A DNA stretch of 64,000 nt from Anaeramoeba flamelloides (lineage: Eukaryota > Metamonada > Anaeramoebidae): assembly GCA_027625915.1 (NCBI GenBank), contig JANTQA010000016.1, positions 3,973,001 to 4,037,000 of the forward strand, written 5' to 3'. The translations under genes and the position numbers were made by a program. Below, piece by piece: positions 33,901 through 44,700 of this stretch. The notes beneath the pieces are model-generated. The model saw only the letters and a list, made by a program, of their open reading frames with translations, was not told the DNA's origin and made no database searches. How positions within the stretch are numbered: position 1 is the stretch's first letter; each line of letters starts with the position of its first letter.

Positions 33901-34788
33901 ACTAATAATTTCTAAATTTGAACTATATAAACAAACATTATAAAGATTGAGGATAATACATTTAATTTACTTGATGCACCACTTACATTACAAGAAGACA
34001 TTATCACTCATGGTGAAAAAATCGATGTCTTTTTCAGGCCAGAATTTACAGAAGTACCACAATGGTCAGAAGAGCTAACGCTTGATCTACCGTTTGTAGC
34101 CTCGGATATCAGCTTTTCACAGGACAATTTTGTTCCCATCGCGCCAAGTTTCCCCATTCAAAACATGCCCTCTCTTGAAGACGAAGATCAAGAATCGGAA
34201 CTAAAAGAAATTGATCAAAACATTGAAGGATCAACAGTTGACCCCAATGAAACACTCAACGTCCCACCACCAGAGCTCCCACCACCAAACTTATCAACAC
34301 CAAGCCTCCCACCACCAAACCTCCCACCGCCAAACCTGACAAACTCTTCAATCCCACCACCGCCACCAAAGGTCCCCGAGGGAGGACTAAATTTTGTTTC
34401 CACCCCCTCGACTGAGGCAACAGAAACAGCCAACGATAGTAACATCGCCAATAAACTGGGCCTGGAAATCGACTCTGGAAGGGGCAACCTTCTGGATAGT
34501 ATCAGAAAGGGAACCAAATTGAGATCGGTTAAAGATCGAAAGCTGAAGAGCCTTCCTAAGGTTTCAACAAAAAAAGAATCAAGTGGCGGTTTTGATATGT
34601 TTGCAGAACTCCAAAAAAATCTCTCAAGAAGAAGAAAGGCAATCGGTGGTAGGCTTAGCGAATTGTCTACTGAAAAGAAAGCCAAAACAAAAAAAGAAGC
34701 CAAGACAAAGGAAGGAGATGATAAAGAAAAAGAAAAAGAAAAAGAAAAAGAAAAAGAGGAAAATGATGAAGATGAATGGAAAGATTAA
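30994..34788 (+). CDS. WASHC1: WASH complex subunit 1 (Arp2/3 activator)
   Basis: Three exons: 30994-31197, 31365-31748 and 33946-34788. All junctions are phase 0, giving 476 residues, close to the usual ~465-470. The N-terminal WAHD1 region is clear: FEVPVIPHNL, the coiled segment around VDKVFERVNERI, then FSSAKYP-like MSSAKYPVP, and the hallmark IHSVSSLLLFNTQENPYRDY (~165-184). Exon 3 opens with NLLDAPLTL, matching the family's LFDAPL. A proline-rich stretch (~303-343) precedes a WH2 actin-binding helix (NLLDSIRKGTKLRSV, ~376-390). A connector/central basic segment (NLSRRRKAIGG) and an acidic tail ending DEDEWKD with the Arp2/3-binding Trp at ~474 follow. A Lys-Glu repeat is inserted just before the acidic tail. 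WASH drives actin assembly on endosomes with FAM21, strumpellin, SWIP and CCDC53. Intron 2 (2.2 kb) holds repeats. Confidence 0.95.
31917..32050 (+). repeat. Dispersed repeat family H, copy 1 (WASH intron 2)
   Basis: GGCTTGAAATACCAACCAT, TATACTC, ATAACAATCTAGGGTCTAAG, GACAAAATTGTCTCT and TAAAATCCTTTTTTT are collinear with 59520-59640. No terminal repeats were identified. Confidence 0.6.
32051..33050. other. WASH intron 2, proximal part, no gene seen
   Basis: Contains a 122-codon minus-strand open frame (32370-32002) rich in Phe/Lys/Tyr with no motif. I treat it as chance in AT-rich intron sequence. No additional WASH exon is needed, since exons 2 and 3 join without a gap in the family alignment. 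Confidence 0.45.
33055..33595. mobile_element. Inverted-repeat element (family L) in WASH intron 2
   Basis: ATTATTAAATTTCAAATTTG-GTCAAATT at 33073-33100 is repeated in perfect reverse complement at 33546-33574 (28 bp). Looser pairing extends outward (AACGTTAAAAGCGG versus CCCGTTAGAAATT). Asymmetrically inside lies a G-rich stretch at 33170-33230. It looks like a small foldback or MITE-type insertion; no second copy was seen in the window. Confidence 0.6.
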
Positions 34789-35770
34789 TTCTTCGTTCCT
34801 TTTTGATTATTTTCCCTCTCTCTTTTTTTTATTTTTTTTCCTTTCCTTTCCCTTTTCCTTTCCCTTTTCCTTTTATTTTACTTTTTAATTAATCAATAAT
34901 TTTTTCTTATTTATGGATCTTTTTTATTTTTTATTTTTTATTTATTTTCATTTTTTCTCTATCACTTCAGTGCTAGTCCTAATCTCTTTTAAAAATTTTC
35001 AGTTCTAATTTTTAAAAAATAAAAAAAAAATTTTCAATTCATTACCTTTTTTTTTTTTTTTTTTTTTTTTTCGATTTACTAAATCTAAATTAAAAACAAA
35101 CCTAGAAATTGTCCTAAGAGGAAAGAGATTACATTCAATTGAGTTTTTAATATTTAAAAAATAAACCAAATAATTCTTTTGTTATTGTAAAATTTAAATT
35201 TAGTAAACACACAATCTATTTAATTCAAATAGAAATATTTTCTAAAAGAAACTTATCTAACTCCACAAACCCGATGTTCTTCCTTTGTTGTATTAAAAAA
35301 AAATTTGGAACAAACTCATGCTTTCTTTTATTACTAAAAATCATTTTTTCATTGTAAAATTATCACTGTTTAAATAAAATATTCTTGAATCACAGGAAAT
35401 ATAGTGACAGGGGAAATCATTAACCAAAAAGAATTTTGAAAGTAATGTTGAAAATTTATTTTAAAAAATAAGGTTGGTTGTCAAGAAAGAAAAACTGAGT
35501 TCACCTGGAAACCATCCTTTTTTCTTTTCTTTTTTTATTTTTCACTTACAAGTAATGTTAATCAGAATATTTAATTTTACCGGAATAAGATTTTAGTAAT
35601 CTGTATAAATTACCCAAACGGCCAAAATTGAAATATTTCAAATATTTAACCAATATCCCAATTAGAATGGGAAAATGATTACTCGAAAATGTATATAGTG
35701 ATCTATAAAATAGGAGTTTATTTTTGACTCTCTATTTATAATGTTGTCAAAATAATATTTATCGAAAAGT
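34789..35770. other. Spacer downstream of WASH, no gene seen
   Basis: Starts with CTTTTCCTTTCC pyrimidine runs and a T27 tract (35048-35071), plausible 3'UTR or terminator-side sequence. No coding frame is supported. Confidence 0.4.
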
Positions 35771-35938
35771 TTAATCCATGTTCCCAATTAAAAAGTCTCT
35801 TTTTTGATTTTTTAAACTTTTTACCTTTTCCAAATTTCCTTTTTTAAGTTGTTTGGGTTCCTCCTCTTTTTGTTTTTTTAGGTGTTCGGAGAGGTAAAAG
35901 GAAGGAAAATCATTATAAGAATTGGTGGACTTGGCCAT
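35771..35938 (-). CDS. Possible small Lys-rich protein (unrecognised)
   Basis: Minus-strand ATG at 35938 opens a 55-residue frame: MAKSTNSYNDFPSFYLSEHL, then a KKQKEEEPKQLKKGNLEKVK stretch, ending GNMD. It is less A/T-homopolymeric than typical background frames. The sequence directly upstream (35955-36135) is the most GC-balanced non-coding block nearby. I do not recognise the protein. It may be a small gene, the last exon of something larger, or chance. Confidence 0.35.
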   Translation of the reverse strand: MAKSTNSYNDFPSFYLSEHLKKQKEEEPKQLKKGNLEKVKSLKNQKRDFLIGNMD

Positions 35939-35954
35939 GAGTAACCTAACCAAA

Positions 35955-36135
35955 CTTGTTAATGATCAGATCTAAAATGAATTGAGTTGGACTTATGCAA
36001 CTGTAGAGAACTGAATCCAACGAATGAGATCTGAAACCAACCAAAGTGAACCGAATTGGACTTTCCATACAATCTGTCGAGTCGGTATCTTGTACTGGGA
36101 TTTTGCGAAAACAAGATTTGGGAAACTTGTAAAAA
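35955..36135. other. GC-balanced block with partial internal duplication
   Basis: Roughly 40% G+C by eye inside a ~20% background. GATCTAAAATGAATTGAGTT-GGACTT (35968-35993) is partly repeated as GATCTGAAACC...GAATTGGACTTT (36028-36063). All three minus-strand frames are open for 60-74 codons, but none has a motif. It could be an exon, a promoter or an old insertion. Confidence 0.4.
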
Positions 36136-36376
36136 AAAAAAAAGAAAAGAAAAAGCAAACAAACATACAATTTTGTAAAACCAAATCTTATTCTTAAAAC
36201 CTTAACACTTTATAGATTCAAACCATCTATAAAGTTCTCAAAAACGAAATAAAGTAACCTATTTCATTTGATCTATAGTTGTTCAAATATTTAGATCTCT
36301 TTATTAAAATAAGAAATTATTGAAAATATTGATCATTTTTTATGGGTCTATCCTTCCTATGAAGAAGATAGATTAA

Positions 36377-36952
36377 TATGTCCTTAATAAAATTAAGCAC
36401 TATTTTTTTCTGATTAATATTTTTCGAAATCTAAGTTCATAACTTAATTCCATTAACCACTGTGATAATTTTTTTTAGAATAAAAACACTCTCAACTTTT
36501 AAATATCAAAAATATTTATTGAAATTACTGTACACTTTTTTATTTTTTTTTGAATAATTAAGGTTGAGAAAAGCTTGAAATCAAAGAATAAGTTGATATA
36601 TTGAATTAGAATGGTTTTCCAAAGAGTTTATCTTTTTAGTTGAACTTTTTTTTAATTTTACCATTTGAAACTAAAAAAAACATTTGAAGACCAAATTAGT
36701 CCCTTTTGTGAAAATAAAATTCCCCATAATTTAGAATTTGTTTTTGTAAAGGAGTTAAAACAAGAAAGTGTATCTAAAAATATACATAATTTCAAGTGTG
36801 AATTCAATGATTTTGGCAAAAAATGTTTTCAAGAAAAAGTTAAATTGAAACTTTATTTATTTTTATTTTTTCATTTAGTTTTTTTAATTGTATTAATGGA
36901 AAGTATTTGATCAGTTTTCCATTTCTAGTGTTTTTTGGGTCGTAGGGACATA
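36377..36952 (+). mobile_element. MITE family G, copy 1 (576 bp)
   Basis: Begins TATGTCCTTAATAAAATTAA and ends GGTCGTAGGGACATA; the outer 10 bases are an inverted repeat (TATGTCCYTA). The copy at 56457-57032 has the same length (576 bp) and is about 95% identical by eye in the same orientation. A short frame inside (36665-36910) is open here but not in the other copy, so it is not conserved coding. Confidence 0.88.
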
Positions 36953-37189
36953 TTTCATAACAAATTAAAAAAAAATAAATCTTAATGAATTAATTTCAAA
37001 TCAAACAGTTTGGAACTATTTTCATTAATTAATAATTGTGAAATCTATGATTTTACTTTTAAATTTCTGAAAGGGAATTTAAGTAAAAGAGTATCTAGAG
37101 TGTAATTTACACTTCTTCAACAATAAAAAAAAAAAAAAAAATTCCTCTTTTTTTTGTAGAAGAAGACCTATATATTAAAAATATCAAAG
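36953..37189. other. Short spacer between elements G and A
   Basis: AT-rich with an A18-type run near 37123-37141; no feature recognised. Confidence 0.3.
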
Positions 37190-38190
37190 AAACTCGTAAT
37201 AAACCCTAAGTAAATATGGTATTTTTTTCTTAAAGTTCTATTATTTAAAAGGAAATTCTAAAAATAAAGGATCAAATTGGAAAATTTATCTCAAAAAATG
37301 GAGTAAATTTTTCTGAAAATTTTTATCATATAAAACAATCAAAAAAATTCCTCTAAAAATTATAAACAATTTTTAACAAATTGCATTAAAACAATTAAAT
37401 TTACTTCAAACATCAACGAATTTATATTCTAAAATATGTTTAACTTCGGTATACTACTATTGAGTAGTGGATTGGAATGTTGTATTTTAACAAGAAGAAA
37501 AAATATCTGACTTTATTTTGAAGCATGGATTATAGTTGTTAACACATTATTTTGATCACTGTACTTATAAATGATCAGAAAAATGCAATTTCAGTTGATT
37601 TTGAAATTACCTATGTTTTTGGTTTGATAGTAACCAAAATTAGGTTTATAATATATGCCTTTTTCCAGATATTGTCATAGTATCTTTCTCTGAAAGAATA
37701 TAAAAAAAAAAGAATGTTAAATCCGTAAAACACGAAAAAAAGCACTTACTAATTGTTTAAACTGTATAAAATCATTAACCATAGACAACATATACAGTGA
37801 TCAAAATAATGTGTTATCAACGACTAGAATCTGTGTTTCAAAAGATAATCCATTCCTTTTTTTTTTTCTTTTTCCTTTTCCAAGGCAACATCCAATTTAC
37901 TACCAAATAGTATACCAAAGTTCAAATCAATTTTTAATGTAAATACTTTGATCGTTTCTATTAATTTTAAATTATTAATTCAATTTGTTTAAAAATTTTT
38001 CATAATTTTCTCAGTTTTTTTAAAATATTTTGTTTTTTTGATGATAAAAATTTTCTCAAAATGAATACTCTATTTTTTGAGATAAATTTTCTAATTTGAT
38101 ACTTTATTTTTAGGATTTCTTTTTAAATAATAAAACTTTAAGAAAAAAATACCATATTTACATAGGGTTTATTACCAGTTTCTTAGATAT
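37190..38190. mobile_element. Foldback element family A, old copy
   Basis: Giant imperfect inverted repeat. The left arm starts around 37200 (AATAAACCCTAAGTAAATAT, then GGTATTTTTTTC) and runs to about 37565 (ACATTATTTTGATCACTGTA). The right arm runs from about 37795 (CAGTGATCAAAATAATGTG) to about 38180 (ATATTTACATAGGGTTTATT). A ~230-bp loop without coding capacity lies between. Both arms contain the CCAAATAGTATACCAAAG word in opposite orientation. The arms differ at perhaps one in eight positions, so the copy is old compared with 53609-53994. It lies directly upstream of the GDI gene. Confidence 0.8.
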
Positions 38191-38194
38191 ATAT

Positions 38195-38785
38195 GCCAAA
38201 TTTCAAAATTAGGGGTAAACTGTGTTATTATTATTATTTTCTTTTTTCATTTTTATTTCAAAAAATAAAATGATTACACTATGTTTTTATTTATTACTCT
38301 ATATTGGTTATTATCTTTAAATACTTTCGTAAAATACATAATCATTGAAAAAAAAAAAAACAATTAAACAATTTTTTTTCTGAGGAAAAATCTGCCCCTA
38401 TTTTTGAAATTTAGCTTATAAGTTATAGGTCTTCTATAACAAAAAAAATAAGCTTATAATTTTTGAACACGTATTAAACTTTTCAGCAAGCTTTTTTTTA
38501 ACAATCGTCGTGATATGGAAATTTTTGTTCTGTCAACTCACAAAAATGTATTTGTTAAACCCTCTTACTTCCAATTCTCCCTTAATTGTTTCTTTTTGGA
38601 TATGAGTTAATTTACTTTAAAAGAATTAAATCATTCTGCATTTCGATTAAAAGTTGAAATTTGTTCACCTTTAACTAAGATCTAAACCAAAAAAAAAGTT
38701 GATTCCCTTTTCAGTCATTTTTTTCTCGGTTTACTGTTTACTAGTTTTTTCAATTTTCCACCTTAAAAAATAAAATACTTTCAAA
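38195..38785. other. Small inverted-repeat segment and GDI upstream region
   Basis: CCAAATTTCAAAATTAGGGG (38198) faces CCCCTATTTTTGAAATTTAG (38396) about 170 bp apart, the same end pair as at 11850-12045. The rest up to 38785 is presumed promoter and 5'UTR of GDI; no specific motif stands out. Confidence 0.4.
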
Positions 38786-41700
38786 AGTAATTTCTTTTTC
38801 TTCTTTTACTTCAAAACAACTAATGAAAATAATTGTTTCTTCTTTTTATCATTGTCAATTGTGATTAACTTAAAGTGGATGAAGAATACGATGTAGTTGC
38901 AATTGGTACCAGTTTACCAACAGTACTGATTTGTTCTATTTTAGCAGGTGAAGGAAAGAAAGTGCTTCTTGTTGACAGTAAAGGCGATTATGGATCAGAG
39001 ACTCGATCTTTTCAAATAGAAGGTTTCTTTGATCACTTCGATGAATCGATCACAAATAGTTCAGTTGACTTTGGAAATAATAGTCAATGGTATCTTAATT
39101 TAATTACAAAATTTTTTATGGCAGATGGTAAATTCATTCAATTTTTTTCTCTTTTTCTCAAAATTTATCTTCACAACCACTTTAATGAGAAGAGGAATAA
39201 TACTTTTTAGTTTCTATAAACTGTTTGGTTTGTACTTTGCTCGATTTTTTCTCACTTTGTTTCTTCAAGGAAAATTTATAACAAGAAAAAAATCTTGAAG
39301 GTTTTTTGTTTTTGGATCTGATCTCTGAATTTCAAATTGACAAAATTTTTAACTTGCTGTCTTATTTTACTCCCTAGTGTTTTCAAAACAAAAGAAATTG
39401 GACTGAAGGTTTACAATCCCTGAAACAAGAAAAAAAGATTATCTTGTATAGGGTGTAAGGCTATGTTGCTTTGGCTCTTATCTGTTCGATCTCCAACTCT
39501 ATATGAAAAGATAAAGTGTTTTCTGGACTTACCTCAAATAATTCCATTGTGAGAGGTGTATGGTTCAAAACATTATTTCGTTCTGTCCTTTATCTCTTGA
39601 GATCTCGAAGAACTCTAAAATTTCAATTTGTCGGAATTTTGAATTTTTGTCCAGATCCGATTCTAAATTGACCGTTGGTTCTTAAAAACGAAAAACAAAC
39701 ACATTTTATAGATAACTTGATTTTTTCAAAGGTTTTTATTGGAAACTAGATAATACTTGCCCTAAGAAAAAAATATCCTTTGTGTTTTGGAAAACACTAC
39801 CAACTTATAATAAAGAATCTGATCTGGACAAAAATTCACAATTCCTAAAAATTGAAATTTATTAGTTAGTGTGGATCTCAATTGATAAAATACATTACCC
39901 CAGGTTGTTTTTACTCATGCTCACCTTAGTGACTTTTTTTTAGAGAATCCTTATTTATGTTAAAAAAGTCAAATTTTTGGAAATTTATTTATTTTTTTTT
40001 TCAAAATCTGTATTGAAGAGTCTAGACTAATATATATTGGAAGATAGGTTATTAAAAATAGTGAGTTTTGGGTTGTCAATTAAATTTGAAATTTAAGTTT
40101 TGTTTTATTCGGAGCTTTTAAAAAAATTTTTTATTTTTTTTTGTTAAGGGATTAGCGTCACCTTAGATTTCTCTATAATCAAAGTATGTTGAAATTGGGT
40201 ATAAATGAGATTAGTGCACTCTGGCTCAAATAGCTCTAAAAAATCTATTTTAAATCCTATTATACAATAAAAAATTACTTTTTTTACTAATGATCACCCT
40301 TAAAAAAGTTTCATTTTTTGAAAAATTTTTTTTTTAATTCCTTTTCAAAACCTAAAATTAGAAACCCCTAATAATAATAATCCAGTATTTAATAATTCAG
40401 ATTTATAAACTTCCAAAAGTAACTATTTTTTTTAATTTTTTAATTTCAAAGATTAACTCAATAATCATCAACATAAAAGCACAAAGACTGATTAGTTTTG
40501 TTTGCTTTTGATAAAGCTACTTGTAGCATCAATATATTTCCATGATTTGAGAATTAATTTGTCAAAAAAATCTATTGGTTAATTATTTAATTTTTTAAAA
40601 AAAAAGAATTTTTTAACAACTAATCTACATTTCGCAACAAATTTAAGAAATATATTTTGTGACTTTGATGTCTGAATATTGATAATTCAACCTTTAAATT
40701 TGTGGCGAAATGCAGATTTTTTCTGAAATTGTTGGCTTTTTTACTAATACATAGATCATTTTTTATTGATGAGGATCAACATTATTACTACTTGGCCCAT
40801 CGATTTTTTAGAGACATTTGAACCCTGTAGCACGAATGCAGTTAGGCCCAATAACAACATACTTTGATCATGTGCTTCTCTTTGGTAGAAGCTAACCCCT
40901 TAAGGAAGTAAGTACATTTTATTATTATGAAAAATTTTAATTATTTAAACATTACTGAAAAATATTTTTTGAGTGCCAACTGATATTGAAACTTTGGAAC
41001 CAAAACACCATCCACTAGTCTATTTGTGAAAAGGACCAAAGTAATTTAGAGTTGAATCTTTTATTTTTCGATTTTTTGACCATTTTTTTTGATGAAATTT
41101 TTGAGTTTTATTAAATAAAGTTTTAGATCTAGAAATGTGTTTATATGAAATGAACGAAATTAATCAAAAAGAATAAACCAAAAAAAAATAGACCCCGAAA
41201 AGGTGTGTATTTGAAACAAATATTTTCTTTTAGAAGACCAAATACGAAATATCAGCTTTCCAAATAAATTTGTTAAAATCAAGAATGAAAAAAAATAAAA
41301 TTCGATATCCTATTTCACAAGATTTGTTTTCAATCACTTCTTAATTTGTATGATTTCTAACAATTTAAAATTGAATTTCTCTCCCCATTACTATTTATTA
41401 TTATTTTACAAAACATTTTTTTACAAATATATTTTCAAAATTCTTTTATCAATCATTTTTATCTAACCTAACCAAAATAAAGAATACTATTTTATAAATT
41501 CAAAAAAAGGGGTTGAATTCTAGGAATCAAAAAACAGTTACGAAGGATTCAACCCAAAATAAAATAAAAATTTAGAAAAAAAATTCAATCAGATTCAGAA
41601 TTATTTTTAGTTCTCATTTTAATCGAAAATAAATAATTATAAAATCAAACCAATTTGTCCAATAAATTTTTATTCCTGAATGTAACTTTAAAAAATATCC

Positions 41701-44700
41701 AATTTTCTTGAACCAATCAAGAATTAGATAAATTAAATGAAAATAGGATTTTTAAATTCAACTTGGAAATTCTTAGAAATAAAAAGTAATTTGTTTCTCA
41801 AAAATTTTACAAACAAAAGTATTTCAATGAAGAATCAAAAACAAAACTAAATTAAGAATAAGTAATTATATCAAATCTTACACATAAGATCAAAAAATAA
41901 ATGATTTTTATTTATTTTTTTTTGATCAATTTTTTCATTTTTTTTGATCAATTTTTTCATTTTTTTGAATTCCATTTTTTAGTTTATATGAAAATATATT
42001 ATACTATGGATATATTTCGCTTTCTTGGTTTAGTTAAACATTAAGATATATATTTATATATATATATATATATATATATAAATCCCATTCTAAAAATTTG
42101 TAAATACTCAAAATTAAAAATATACAAACAAATAACCCAATATATTATATTTTTCCAAACCCAATATAAAATCAAATTTAAGTGACTAGGTATCAATGTT
42201 TTTATAAGTAATCATTTTCATCCAAATAAATGAAAAAAATTTAAAACCCAAAAATAAAAATCTGTGTGTCCAAAACAATGAAACAAGCGGAACAAAAAAT
42301 GTATTGGTAAATTTGTAGAAATTTCAGAAACATATGTTGATCGATCAAATGATAAGATACCATCAGCAAATTGTATGTGATTATTCTATTTAACAAACTC
42401 AACCCTAACCTTCCACCAATAAATGAAAATAAATTACAGATCTAAGGAAACAGATTACATAACTGGGAAAAAGGAAATGAAAGCAAAAGCAAAAAAGATA
42501 AAAAAATGAAATAGTTTGTAAAATCAAAATTATTTCCAAATTGAATGAAAAGTGTAGTATTGTTATTCTTACTGTTTAAACTGTGTCCAAATTTTTGGAA
42601 TTTCGTTTATAATTATTTAAAAGCATGATTTCCTCTACCTAATACTAATCTCAATAAATTATTTTATTTTTTGTATTATTCTATAAAAAATTTCATTGAA
42701 ATAACATGAAAAACAAACAAATTCATTATTTTTAGGGGAATTGATTCAACAAATATCCAACATGGATGTTTTGAAATACCTTGAATATAAAATGGTTGAA
42801 AACATATCGATTTTTACTGAAAAAAAAATGTTAAGAGTTACATCTTTGTTAAAAAATTTATTAAAAATGAAAGGATTAGGTATTTTAGAAAAAAGAAGGG
42901 TGAAAAAATTTTTCGATTTTCTGGACCAAATAAAAAATAATGAGAATAATTCTTCAAAAAGATACGAACTTAATGAAACTCCATTTGAAACAATTGTTAA
43001 AACTCATAATATGGCAAAGGTTTCAAGAAACATGATTGGGTTTGGACTCGCTTTAAGTACCAATTCTAATTATAATCAAGAACCAGCAATTAATACAATA
43101 AATAGGATTAGTACTTTCAGAAGATCAGAAGAAAAATACGAGGAATCACCATTTTTATTTCCCATTTATGGATTAAATGAATTGACTACATCTCTTGTTA
43201 GGTATCTATTTTACTTTATTAATTTATTTTATTTTTGTGATTTTTTCTATTTTTTTTTTTTTTTTGATATTTATCAAATTGAATTTTTTCGTTTATTTTT
43301 AAAATTCTTCTGTCTTTAAGTTAATCAAGAAACTGATTTTTATTTTATTATCCCATATTATTACCAAAATTACAGCAATATTTTTGAGTAAATCTTGAAA
43401 TTAAAAAAAAAAAAATGAAAAAATAGTAACTTTTGGGTGCTTCTAAGTATTAATTTTTAAATATAAGGAAATACAATTATTTTGATTTTTATTTTTATAT
43501 TTGGAAAATGAATTAAAAAAAAAATTTCAAAAATATCAATGATTAATTGTGATCCTGTGGAAAAATTCGAATAATTTATTGTTCAATAAAATTTAGAATT
43601 GATTTTTTTAGAGTCGTTTGAACTATAGAGCATTAATATGATTTACCTTCGATTGTAACGTATATTAATTATAGACTAATCTATGGTAAAAATGGCCCCT
43701 TAAGGAAAATTTAATTAAAGGCGTCTTGATGTTAATTTTACAAATAATAAATTTTAAAATCTTTTACTATAACTTTTTAGAAACTCGTTTTAAATAGTTA
43801 AGTTTAAATTGAATATTAATAACATATTCTTTAAAATAATTATATATTTGGGGTTACTATATATAAAAAAAAAGATAATAAATCTGGGTTAAGGTTCAAA
43901 AAGGGGTCCAGTTCAAAAAAAAAAATACGAGAAAAGACCAAGTATCAGTTTTAGATATTCAAATATAAAATGACTTATGAGAAAGATCAAGTTATCTTTT
44001 TTGATCTGGTCTCAAATTATTTTACTGGTCTTGTAGTTTAAAAGAAAAGGAAAATTCTATTAGAAATTTTAATTCATTTTCAAGAGAAAATTCTACAAAT
44101 ACCTTCACAAATTAACGTAAATCAAAAGAAACTTTGAAAAAGTATTCAGATCTATAAAGCTTAATTCTTTCAAAAGTTTTCAGAAGTCAAAAAAAGATAA
44201 AATACTTTTCAAAAAAAAAAAGAAAATTTGCCTTTTTTTTTTATTTAGGTTAGCTTACCTTGTCAAAATATGCTTTAAAATATATAAAAAAAAAAAAACA
44301 TTCAAGATCATAATTCTCAAAGTTGAAAAAAAATGACTAATTATCATTATTACATTTTGGAAAAAGTAAATCACAGAAATCACAGAAACAACAGAATAGT
44401 GAATCTCAAATTTCAAAAACTTTTTGATTTTTGTTTTTAAAAAGTCAATTAAGTCACTTTTTAGTGTTTCATTAATTCGAAATTAAACCCCGTTCCAAAA
44501 ATTTGGACACACCCAAAATCAAAAATAGGCAAAAAAAAAAACCAATTTATTGTATTTTCCCAAACCTAATATAAAACTACATTTAAGTTACAAGGTATTA
44601 ATGTTTTTATATGTAATCATTTTCATCCAAATAAAAGAAAAAAATATAAAACCCAAAAATAAAAACAGGTGTGTCCAAAATAATGAAACGAGCGGAACAA

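Noticed and set aside
34215-34703. 162-codon Gly/Ser-rich minus frame
   Set aside because: Antisense shadow of the WASH proline-rich region (GGTGG from CCACC).
36665-36910. Open frame inside MITE G copy 1 as a transposase
   Set aside because: No initiator ATG, and the frame is closed in the nearly identical copy at 56457-57032.
38875-38877. GTG as the GDI start codon
   Set aside because: Nuclear genes rarely start at GTG, and an A|TG splice restores the exact MDEEYD family start with good splice signals.
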